Shown here piece after piece: positions 41,774-48,397 of a DNA stretch of 56,835 bases. This stretch comes from a virus. Under the pieces are notes generated by a model that had not been told where the DNA came from, made no database searches, and worked only from the letters and a program-made list of their open reading frames with translations. Location: IMG/VR virus record IMGVR_UViG_3300029309_000046, positions 1 to 56,835 of that record; one strand, written 5' to 3'. How positions within the stretch are numbered: position 1 is the first letter of the stretch; each line of letters starts with the position of its first letter. The translations under genes and the position numbers were made by a program.

Positions 41774-42182
41774 TCTCAAATACTCCTATTGTAATTTGAA
41801 ATTGCCCCTCTGATATAATGCCAAAACCTAAATCTGATCTCTGAGTTAGTAATTGAGCCATCACATCTAATAATTGGTCCACCGTTAGCGCGGGTTCATT
41901 GTCTGAACCAAACCCCGAACTATCAACAAATAGACCCCCTTTATCCAAAAATTTAAATGAATATGGTAGATCCCATTCTTCAACCCATTTATTAACATCA
42001 AACCGTCTCCAACCTTTTGGGGTATAGTTTCCGATATTCACTATATCCCTCAAGCATTCGATTTGACCATCTTTAATTTTAGAAATCCCACTTTCTGTAA
42101 AAGTCGTAGGTTTCATTCCGTGTCTTTTTGCTTTATTGCCTGCCTCTTTATTTAATGCAACAATAGTATCTATATCCATCAT
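41757..42182 (-). CDS. Hypothetical protein, 141 aa
   Basis: MMDIDTIVALNKEAGNKAKR, then GKYTP-like turn NIGNYTPKGWRRFDVNKWVE and a C-terminal beta part GFGIISEGQFQITIGVFENV. Overlaps the membrane-protein gene by 17 bases. No family recognised. Confidence 0.62.
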   Translation of the reverse strand: MMDIDTIVALNKEAGNKAKRHGMKPTTFTESGISKIKDGQIECLRDIVNIGNYTPKGWRRFDVNKWVEEWDLPYSFKFLDKGGLFVDSSGFGSDNEPALTVDQLLDVMAQLLTQRSDLGFGIISEGQFQITIGVFENVRVN

Positions 42183-42379
42183 TGTTTTACTCCTCTCTTT
42201 CTTTTTTTACATATGCCTTGTTTAATTAAACTCTCTGCGGTCCTCCCAAACCAACCCTGCAAATTCCAGGCTAGGCCCGTATCTATTAAATGTTGCCAGG
42301 CTTTATTGATTGTTTTTTGGTCTTTACATTCAATAAAACCTTCAGCAATTCCAACTGCATTATAGTTATTTATTTTCAT
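42179..42379 (-). CDS. Conserved hypothetical protein, 66 aa
   Basis: INKAWQHLIDTGLAWNLQGW followed by FGRTAESLIKQGICK is a conserved pattern in small phage proteins of unknown function. Basic C-terminus (KKRKRGVKQ). ATGA junctions with both neighbours. Confidence 0.68.
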   Translation of the reverse strand: MKINNYNAVGIAEGFIECKDQKTINKAWQHLIDTGLAWNLQGWFGRTAESLIKQGICKKRKRGVKQ

Positions 42380-42519
42380 GATTGCCCCTCTCTGTATTCT
42401 TTAAATAGTTTTTTTACAAACTTGATTAGGTCTTTATAACCTTCTGCACTTTGTAAAGGTATTTCAGCCTCAATCTTAATTGCTTTTATTATTTCTTTTT
42501 CTATTTGTTTTATGTTCAT
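42376..42519 (-). CDS. Small helical protein, 47 aa
   Basis: GAGAGGAAAAG precedes the ATG, itself preceded by the first GNRA hairpin (42539-42554). Sequence MNIKQIEKEIIKAIKIEAEI with an amphipathic C-terminal helix. Function unknown. Confidence 0.62.
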   Translation of the reverse strand: MNIKQIEKEIIKAIKIEAEIPLQSAEGYKDLIKFVKKLFKEYREGQS

Positions 42520-42538
42520 CTTTTCCTCTCTGTTGTTT

Positions 42539-42554
42539 GGGGGCTTGCGCCCCC
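42539..42554 (-). repeat. GNRA-tetraloop hairpin 1
   Basis: Minus-strand RNA GGGGGC-GCAA-GCCCCC: a 6-bp GC stem closed by a GCAA tetraloop. It lies in the short gap between the genes at 42565 and 42519, 19 bases from the start codon, with AAACAACA and a ribosome binding site between. Two near-identical copies are at 44136 and 44343. No T-run follows, so it is not a classical terminator. Confidence 0.85.
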
Positions 42555-42564
42555 GCCTCCATTG

Positions 42565-42852
42565 TTATTTTGGTTGTTCCCACTCGTATTCATCAAATAT
42601 TGATATTAATGGCGATCCGCTCATATCGAAATCTGCCTTGTGTCCATATTTGAAAAACACTTTGTGGACCATTCGGGCTAAAATTTTTCTTACTCTCATC
42701 ATCTTAGCCTCTGAATACTCATCCCCGATTTGTTCTAACTCAGTTCTAACTTGACTGTTGTTAGTGTCTAAGGCCTCAGCTAAAGCATTCATCATGATTT
42801 CTCTAGCCATCTGCCCGTCTGTATAATCTTGAAACTTTTTTTGTTCCGACAT
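42565..42852 (-). CDS. Hypothetical protein, 95 aa
   Basis: ATG at 42852 is used because GGAG lies 8 bases upstream; an in-frame ATG at 42894 has no such site. MSEQKKFQDYTDGQMAREIM, then helical NNSQVRTELEQIGDEYSEAK, ending in SIFDEYEWEQPK. Function unknown. Confidence 0.62.
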   Translation of the reverse strand: MSEQKKFQDYTDGQMAREIMMNALAEALDTNNSQVRTELEQIGDEYSEAKMMRVRKILARMVHKVFFKYGHKADFDMSGSPLISIFDEYEWEQPK

Positions 42853-42915
42853 ATTTTTTTCTCCTGTATTTATATTTTTTAATTTATTAAACATAACCCA
42901 CCATATCCCATCTAA

Positions 42916-42935
42916 TTAAGATAATCAAGGACATT
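42916..42935 (-). promoter_or_regulatory. ATAAGA element, diverged copy C
   Basis: TTAAGATAATCAAGGACATT on the + strand matches the copy at 44876 in 15 of 20 bases. It lies 64 bases upstream of the minus-strand gene starting at 42852, and TGTCGCA follows at 42938. Promoter or operator role inferred. Confidence 0.4.
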
Positions 42936-42988
42936 ATTGTCGCACCTTTATTCAATCTCAGGTTGTAGTAGTTTAGAATCATTCTAAT

Positions 42989-43168
42989 CTACTTACCCGC
43001 GCGGATGCCCTGATTATCTTTAACCATCTTATCGATCACATCCCAAAGTCTATTCCAATCCCCTTTGCTCGCGATCCATTCTGCAAGCTTAAAATTACCC
43101 TCAGGATGTATTACTGTGATCTTACCTTTTTTTAATCGTATCTTTATCTCTGCTTGTCCTTCTTCCAT
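42989..43168 (-). CDS. Small protein, 59 aa
   Basis: ATG 43168 with a GGGGGG run upstream. MEEGQAEIKIRLKKGKITVI then HPEGNFKLAEWIASKGDWNR, a beta-strand pair followed by an amphipathic helix. Function unknown. Confidence 0.6.
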   Translation of the reverse strand: MEEGQAEIKIRLKKGKITVIHPEGNFKLAEWIASKGDWNRLWDVIDKMVKDNQGIRAGK

Positions 43169-43170
43169 AG

Positions 43171-43380
43171 CTACCCCCCATATTTTAGTGCTTCAAGTTT
43201 ATCAATCACCCTATCAAACTCTCCACAAGTACAAGTTGTATCCTCATCAGTGTCAGGCTCGCCTTTGGCTTGCCATTCACTGTATTTACAAACATGAAAA
43301 TCAGCGTCCCTGAGATCCCTGATTTCTTGCATGATGTCCTCGATAGTATCATCATGCAATTGATCTGATTTATCTAACAT
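43171..43380 (-). CDS. Small Cys-containing protein, 69 aa
   Basis: MLDKSDQLHDDTIEDIMQEI, then FHVCKYSEWQAKGEPDTDED and TTCTCGEFDRVIDKLEAL. The C-x20-C-x-C pattern with a nearby His could bind zinc. GGGG precedes the start. Function unknown. Confidence 0.6.
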   Translation of the reverse strand: MLDKSDQLHDDTIEDIMQEIRDLRDADFHVCKYSEWQAKGEPDTDEDTTCTCGEFDRVIDKLEALKYGG

Positions 43381-43382
43381 AG

Positions 43383-43631
43383 TTACCCCTCAAATGATCC
43401 TTCAATTTGACTTAGTGATGGTAACGGCTCATAATGATATCCGTAGTTACAACCTACAGTTGTACTACTATAACTCACCTGACCCGCTAAACTTTTTAAA
43501 TGCCAATCTATAAAATTATTATTTGCGAAATCCTCTCGGCAATTTTTAAAATAGACATGTCTATTTCTTCTCGACATTTTAAGCTTCTGACATTGTAGTT
43601 TTAAAAAATGTAGATCTTTATTTATTTTCAT
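43383..43631 (-). CDS. Hypothetical protein, 82 aa
   Basis: Basic N-terminal half (KLQCQKLKMSRRNRHVYFKN) and a Tyr/Ser/Gly-rich end (VGCNYGYHYEPLPSLSQIEG). Stop overlaps nothing; ATG overlaps the upstream stop by one base. Function unknown. Confidence 0.58.
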   Translation of the reverse strand: MKINKDLHFLKLQCQKLKMSRRNRHVYFKNCREDFANNNFIDWHLKSLAGQVSYSSTTVGCNYGYHYEPLPSLSQIEGSFEG

Positions 43632-44113
43632 TATTCCCCCAATCCAAATTGTTCAGCTTTGTTTATTCTTTTTGTCTTTTCCTCAAGGCTTAGACTGTCC
43701 CAATCCTCAGGGAATGTACAGCCCGCGATTTCAAAAAATCTTTTTTTCTGTTCCATCGCTCGCTCATCCCCCGTTGATAGCAATCCAAACAATTTTGAAA
43801 CCATCGCTGTTGTTTTCAAATGATTGTCTTGTCTTGCCTCTGTCATATCTTGACCGTCTTTTGATTGTCTAAATTTTAAACTATCTTTAAAGACTGAGTT
43901 TTTGGTCCTTGATTGTTTTCTCTCTACCCCGCAAAAATCCTCAATCCAATTAAGGTGTTTTGCTGTAGTCACTGACCATACATTTTCTGAAATAACCAAT
44001 GTATTGTCACTGTCTATAAATGCAACGGGTGTACTGTAAGAATAAAAAATTCTTATCCCGTCCTCGTCTCTATAATAGAGATTTCTAGTTGATCTTATGT
44101 ATTGTTTTTTCAT
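43631..44113 (-). CDS. DUF8033-like phage protein, 160 aa
   Basis: Residues 8-55 (STRNLYYRDEDGIRIFYSYS, then TPVAFIDSDNTLVISENVWS and VTTAKHLNWI) resemble a phage domain I recall as DUF8033. The C-terminal half is helical and basic. It starts 22 bases after GNRA hairpin 2, with AAAGGGAAAAG as the ribosome binding site. Function unknown; family name from memory. Confidence 0.62.
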   Translation of the reverse strand: MKKQYIRSTRNLYYRDEDGIRIFYSYSTPVAFIDSDNTLVISENVWSVTTAKHLNWIEDFCGVERKQSRTKNSVFKDSLKFRQSKDGQDMTEARQDNHLKTTAMVSKLFGLLSTGDERAMEQKKRFFEIAGCTFPEDWDSLSLEEKTKRINKAEQFGLGE

Positions 44114-44135
44114 CGTCTTTTCCCTTTGTTGTTGT

Positions 44136-44151
44136 GGGGGCTTGCGCCCCC
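44136..44151 (-). repeat. GNRA-tetraloop hairpin 2
   Basis: Same GGGGGC-GCAA-GCCCCC element on the minus strand, 22 bases upstream of the ATG at 44113, followed by ACAACAACAAAGGGAAAAG. Same stem as hairpins 1 and 3. Confidence 0.85.
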
Positions 44152-44159
44152 GTGTTGAT

Positions 44160-44324
44160 TTACCATAATTTTTTTGATCCTTTTAAATCATGGGCTTTTC
44201 TTAGATCCGATCTTTTTTCTTCTTTTAAAAAGATCTTTTCTAATTCTTTTAAAACTTTTGGATCATTAAGCTTTTTAAAATTTATAGCTTTTGTAAATCC
44301 AAATGGGTCGTTTATTTTTTTCAT
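44160..44324 (-). CDS. Small basic protein, 54 aa
   Basis: ATG at 44324 follows AAAGGGAAAG; the longer open frame to 44381 would translate through GNRA hairpin 3 and is unlikely. MKKINDPFGFTKAINFKKLN, then a charged helix ending in KGSKKLW. Function unknown. Confidence 0.6.
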   Translation of the reverse strand: MKKINDPFGFTKAINFKKLNDPKVLKELEKIFLKEEKRSDLRKAHDLKGSKKLW

Positions 44325-44342
44325 CTTTCCCTTTGTTGTTGT

Positions 44343-44358
44343 GGGGGCTTTCGCCCCC
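44343..44358 (-). repeat. GNRA-tetraloop hairpin 3
   Basis: GGGGGC-GAAA-GCCCCC on the minus strand, 18 bases before the ATG at 44324. The loop differs from copies 1 and 2 by one base but stays GNRA, while stem and spacing are kept. Confidence 0.85.
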
Positions 44359-44364
44359 GTTGGT

Positions 44365-44835
44365 TTATATTTCACAAGCATGATCTAAAATGCCCGTCAT
44401 TGAGTGATAGGGTTCAAACATCATTCCATATTTAGCCATATCTTTTTGAAGGCCCTCAACTGCCTTGCCGTTATTTAATACCCCGTAGCCCGTGCTATCA
44501 CAAAAATAATCTTGTGAAGGTAACCCGTCTATTGAGTAGAAAAATTTATTGTTATCATTTTTATCAATTCCAAATTGTACCCATTTGACATTGAATTCAT
44601 CGTTTTGTTTTAGGTTGTCCCCTTTTTTCCATTCAATCCAACCCGTGTACTCTGGCCCTTCTTCCCATTTTTTATGGTCCTCTTTAGCTATAAAATCTGG
44701 ATATCTAATATCGCAAAGCACATAAAATCTTTTGTCATCTATTTTTTGCACCCTGATATTTTCAGCGTGTTTTTGATTGTCTTTAACTAGTTTGATCATT
44801 ATTTTTTCTAGTTTTTTTAGTGTTAGTTTTTGCAT
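44365..44835 (-). CDS. Hypothetical protein, 156 aa
   Basis: ATG at 44835 with GAGG upstream; an in-frame ATG at 44871 is less well supported. MQKLTLKKLEKIMIKLVKDN, then a beta-rich part (RVQKIDDKRFYVLCDIRYPD, FFYSIDGLPSQDYFCDSTGY). First gene of the minus-strand island, about 40 bases after a copy of the ATAAGA element. Function unknown. Confidence 0.62.
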   Translation of the reverse strand: MQKLTLKKLEKIMIKLVKDNQKHAENIRVQKIDDKRFYVLCDIRYPDFIAKEDHKKWEEGPEYTGWIEWKKGDNLKQNDEFNVKWVQFGIDKNDNNKFFYSIDGLPSQDYFCDSTGYGVLNNGKAVEGLQKDMAKYGMMFEPYHSMTGILDHACEI

Positions 44836-44875
44836 TGTTTCCTCTGTGTTGTTTGTTTTATTATTTCTCATAATG

Positions 44876-44895
44876 ATAAGATATTATAAGACATT
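44876..44895 (-). promoter_or_regulatory. ATAAGA element, copy A, with TATAAT -10
   Basis: ATAAGATATTATAAGACATT on the + strand. Its minus strand contains TATAAT (44888-44883) with TTGATA 19 bases upstream (44913-44908). It lies about 40 bases before the first gene of the island. Two further copies are at 41175 and 42916. Confidence 0.55.
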
Positions 44896-44988
44896 ATTTT
44901 TTTATACTATCAAAAGTGTCGCACCCCTAAATTAATTACGCGTATAAGTTGTGTTGTATTTTTACAACAGATGTTGTAATTAAATCAC

Positions 44989-45384
44989 ATGTCAGGATCT
45001 GAAGCGCAACTCTGGAAACAAGTTAAAAACGCTCTCAATGATCAGGGATATTTTTTAACTAGAATTGAAACCCTGACTGTCTCAGGTGTTCCAGATGTTT
45101 TTGGAATATATAAAAGCAAATCTTTTTGGTGTGAATTAAAATCAAATCAGGTCAATTATCCGACATTAAATAAATATCAAATTGTATGGATCAATAGAGC
45201 CGTTAAGCATGGCGCAACGGTGTTGATCTTGGTTAAGGGCCAAAAGCACAAGGCCCTTAAAATTTACAGAGTTCGATCTTTTTTCACTGATCCGCGCGCC
45301 CTCGAGCCTGATTTTGTTATTAAAATTCCGATCCGATGGCCGTTGTTTGTGGACCATTTTACGCGCTTACTGTTGACCGATTAA
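44989..45384 (+). CDS. VRR-NUC-like PD-(D/E)XK nuclease
   Basis: 131 residues. VSGVPDVFGIYKSKSFWCELK gives D36, E49 and K51, and LNKYQIVWINRA the Q64 helix, the VRR-NUC/endonuclease layout. A structure-specific nuclease or Holliday-junction resolvase role in replication or packaging is likely. It lies between the minus-strand island and the large terminase gene. Confidence 0.82.
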   Translation: MSGSEAQLWKQVKNALNDQGYFLTRIETLTVSGVPDVFGIYKSKSFWCELKSNQVNYPTLNKYQIVWINRAVKHGATVLILVKGQKHKALKIYRVRSFFTDPRALEPDFVIKIPIRWPLFVDHFTRLLLTD

Positions 45385-45619
45385 CTGACCACGTACAGCG
45401 CACCGTTGACCGCTGTTTTACCGTTGTCCGTTGTGCATTTAGAAGGCTCATTGGCCAACGCAAAACGAAACACGTTGCATTTAAAAAAAAGCACCCCGCA
45501 CGCGACTAGGTACTTTGTTAAGACTAGCTAGAGCTAAGTCGAATACATGCACAGGGGACCCAAATGAAATGGAATAGTTGAAAGTGTTTTTGTATTAGTC
45601 TATGTTGAAAAGGGGCACC
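45385..45619. other. Non-coding gap before the terminase large subunit
   Basis: 235 bases with GTTGACCG twice (near 45371 and 45408), GTTGTCCGTTG near 45426, and a GTTG(T)GCATTTA direct repeat at about 45430 and 45472. AGGGG before the terminase ATG is at 45611-45615. No gene or good promoter is seen. Confidence 0.45.
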
Positions 45620-47098
45620 ATGAATTTAGATCAATTAACAGATGAAGAACTAAAGGATTTAGTTTTAAAGAAGCAGTTAGAATATATTAAAATTTGCCAG
45701 GATGATTTCTTAGCTTTTGCTAAAGCAGTTTGGCCTGATTTCATTTATCGTAAAACAAAGGACCCAAAAAGATATGGGCACCATCAAATAATTGCAAAGT
45801 CATTTGAAAACATTGCAAACAATAAAGAAAAAAGATTGATTATCAACATGCCTCCTAGGCATACTAAATCAGAGTTTGCTTCATATTTATTTCCTGCGTG
45901 GATGATTGGCCGTAATCCTAAAATGAAATTGATGCAAGTTTCACATAACGCAGAACTTGCAACAAGGTTCGGTAGCAAAGTTAGAAACTTAATGGAAACC
46001 GAAGAATACAAAATGATTTTTGGAGATGTTAAACTAAGAGAAGATAGTAAAGCAAAAGGTAGGTGGGAAACCAATCACGGTGGTGAATACTTTGCAGCGG
46101 GTGTGGGCGGATCAATAACTGGTCGAGGGGCCGATTTGCTGATTATCGATGATCCACATACTGAACAAGACTCAATGTCAGACTCAGCGATGGATCGTGC
46201 ATACGAGTGGTACAGTTCAGGACCACGACAACGTTTACAACCAGGCGGAAGAATTGTAGTGGTTATGACTCGTTGGGCGACAGACGATCTAACCGGAAGA
46301 TTAGTGAAGGCTCAATCAGAACCAAAAGCAGATAAGTGGAGAGTAATTGAGTTCCCTGCAATCATGCCATCGGGTAAACCTGTTTGGCCTGAATATTGGA
46401 ATATAAAAGATTTAGAAGCGGTCAAAGCATCGGTGTCCACGAAAAATTGGAACGCACAGTATATGCAGGACCCAACGTCAGAGGAAGGTGCGATCATCAA
46501 AAGAGAATGGTGGAACAACTACGATAAAGAATACCTCCCTAAATTGCTACACGTCATACAAAGTTACGATACTGCATTCAGTGCAAAAGAATCTGCAGAT
46601 TACTCTGCAATTACAACATGGGGAATATTTCAACCTGTAGAAGGATATGAGGATCATATAATTTTATTAGATGCAATAAAGGGAAGATATGACTTTCCTG
46701 ATTTGAAGAATCTTGCTTTAGAGCAATATCATTATTGGGAACCTGAAACAGTTATCGTTGAGGCCAAAGCATCAGGGCAACCATTGATACATGAGCTAAG
46801 ACGAGCTGGTATCCCTGTTATAGATTTTGTCCCTGCAAAAGGAAGAGATAAGCATACTAGGATAAATAGCTGTGCACCGGTGTTTGAGTCTGGTATGGTT
46901 TGGGCTCCTACAGATGAAAAGTTTGCACAAGACGTTGTTGAAGAATGTGCTGCTTTTCCTAACGGACAATACGATGACTATGTTGATTCTATGACCCAAG
47001 CTGTGTTAAGATATCGACAAGGTGGATTTGTTACAACGTACTCGGACGATTGGGACGACCCGCCAATAAAATTTGAAAAAGAGTATAAATATTATTAG
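45620..47098 (+). CDS. Terminase large subunit
   Basis: 492 residues; ATG at 45620 has AGGGG 5 bases upstream, while an in-frame ATG at 45602 does not. LIINMPPRHTKSE (78-84) is the variant Walker A of this family, LLIIDDPH (173-180) Walker B, and MTRWATDDLTGR the coupling segment. The nuclease domain shows IQSYDTAF (D317) and DDYVDSMTQAVLRY near the end. Packages DNA through the portal. Family assignment is secure. Confidence 0.95.
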   Translation: MNLDQLTDEELKDLVLKKQLEYIKICQDDFLAFAKAVWPDFIYRKTKDPKRYGHHQIIAKSFENIANNKEKRLIINMPPRHTKSEFASYLFPAWMIGRNPKMKLMQVSHNAELATRFGSKVRNLMETEEYKMIFGDVKLREDSKAKGRWETNHGGEYFAAGVGGSITGRGADLLIIDDPHTEQDSMSDSAMDRAYEWYSSGPRQRLQPGGRIVVVMTRWATDDLTGRLVKAQSEPKADKWRVIEFPAIMPSGKPVWPEYWNIKDLEAVKASVSTKNWNAQYMQDPTSEEGAIIKREWWNNYDKEYLPKLLHVIQSYDTAFSAKESADYSAITTWGIFQPVEGYEDHIILLDAIKGRYDFPDLKNLALEQYHYWEPETVIVEAKASGQPLIHELRRAGIPVIDFVPAKGRDKHTRINSCAPVFESGMVWAPTDEKFAQDVVEECAAFPNGQYDDYVDSMTQAVLRYRQGGFVTTYSDDWDDPPIKFEKEYKYY

Positions 47099-47106
47099 GA
47101 TTCAAT

Positions 47107-48357
47107 ATGGAAGAAGCTAAAGATTATAAAAAATATTTAAAAGGTTTAAAAAAAGCTACCTCTAGAAGACCGGAAAAAGTTAGTCTAAGAAAATTAATTG
47201 GTATTTCAGGTATGATTCCTGGCATGGGAATTCAAGGTACTTTACTTTCAAGAAAATCAAAAAAAAGAACAGGAGGAGCGATGCTCAAAAACCCAGGCAA
47301 AGCAGATTTAGATAAAGACGGAAAACTTTCCGGTTACGAAAAGAAAAGAGGAATGGCCATTGAAAAAGCTATGGGTGCTAAAAGAGGTAAGTTTGCAAAA
47401 AGAAAAAAATTGGGAAGACCTACACTGCCTGATCTAGAATTTGAATCTTATAATAAAATGAGAGACACGATGGATTCTCAAAGAAAACAAGAACAAAGAA
47501 GAAAAGAAATGGAAAAAGATAAACAAAAAATTTCTGAAAAGAAAAAAGGTATTGCAGTTAAATCTGGAGGTATGATGAAATACAATAAAGGTGGTGGTGC
47601 TGACACGGGCAAAGTTGGTGAAATGAGAAGTAAGCTCAGAGTAGCTATTGATAAAATAAAAAGAATTAATAAAAATTTTAAAGGAGCTATGTCATCAAGA
47701 GAAGGTAAACTTTTAAAAAGTATGCTCCCAGGTGGAGCAGCTTCAGTAGTAGGCTCAGAAATTGCAAAAAAAGTCAAAGCTAAAAAAATGGGTGGTGGCA
47801 TGATGAAAAAATACAATAAAGGTGGTGGTGCTGATACAGGCACAAAAGGTGAGCTTAAAAGTAAACTAGCTGTGGGCAGTGATAAAATGAAAAAAATAAA
47901 TGAATTTTTAAAAAGACAAAGAAAAAAACCAAAGCTTCAAGCTCCAGAAAGAGGACCAATGAAACCTTTAAAAGCTAAAGAAGGTAAAGCAGTGAAAAAC
48001 GATCCAAGAACTAGAGACGAAAGAGTTAAAAAAGCTTTTCCTAAGAAAAGCCCAAGAGGAAGAGGTGTCATATCTACTTTAGGTTCACAAAACCCAATGA
48101 AAAGAGATAGACTAATGGAAGGTGCAAAAGCAAGAAGAAGAAAAATGTTTACGGATGCTTTAAGAAAATTAGGAGCTGCTGGAAGATCATTAACTCCCGC
48201 AGGAGCTGCAGGTCCTATTGCTAAAAAAATAGGTGAAAAGATTTCTAAAAAAATGGGCGGTGGAATGATGATGAAACCTATGGGTTATAAATCAGGAACG
48301 TCTGTTATGGCTAGAGGTTGTAAACTTGGCAGAAAAAAAGCAACTAAAATAATGTAG
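47107..48357 (+). CDS. Basic virion-type protein with an EF-hand-like loop
   Basis: 416 residues, about one-quarter Lys/Arg. DLDKDGKLSGYE at 67-78 is a full 12-residue EF-hand-type calcium loop (D67, D69, D71, E78) in the context KNPGKADLDKDGKLSGYEKK. GGMMKYNKGGGADTG occurs at about 154 and again near 228, and the C-terminus is SVMARGCKLGRKKATKIM. AGGA upstream. It sits between terminase and portal genes. Function unknown; a packaged basic protein is plausible. Confidence 0.7.
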   Translation: MEEAKDYKKYLKGLKKATSRRPEKVSLRKLIGISGMIPGMGIQGTLLSRKSKKRTGGAMLKNPGKADLDKDGKLSGYEKKRGMAIEKAMGAKRGKFAKRKKLGRPTLPDLEFESYNKMRDTMDSQRKQEQRRKEMEKDKQKISEKKKGIAVKSGGMMKYNKGGGADTGKVGEMRSKLRVAIDKIKRINKNFKGAMSSREGKLLKSMLPGGAASVVGSEIAKKVKAKKMGGGMMKKYNKGGGADTGTKGELKSKLAVGSDKMKKINEFLKRQRKKPKLQAPERGPMKPLKAKEGKAVKNDPRTRDERVKKAFPKKSPRGRGVISTLGSQNPMKRDRLMEGAKARRRKMFTDALRKLGAAGRSLTPAGAAGPIAKKIGEKISKKMGGGMMMKPMGYKSGTSVMARGCKLGRKKATKIM

Positions 48358-48397
48358 TTGATATTCAGCCATGACAAGGCTAAAAGGATAAAAATAT

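Noticed and set aside
42539-44358. GC-rich hairpins as intrinsic terminators
   Set aside because: No U-run follows on the transcribed strand; the next bases are ACAACA and a ribosome binding site.
47478-47843. Hydrophobic minus-strand frame inside the basic protein gene
   Set aside because: Pro/Phe/Ser-rich composition is the reverse complement of Lys/Gly codons; no start signal.
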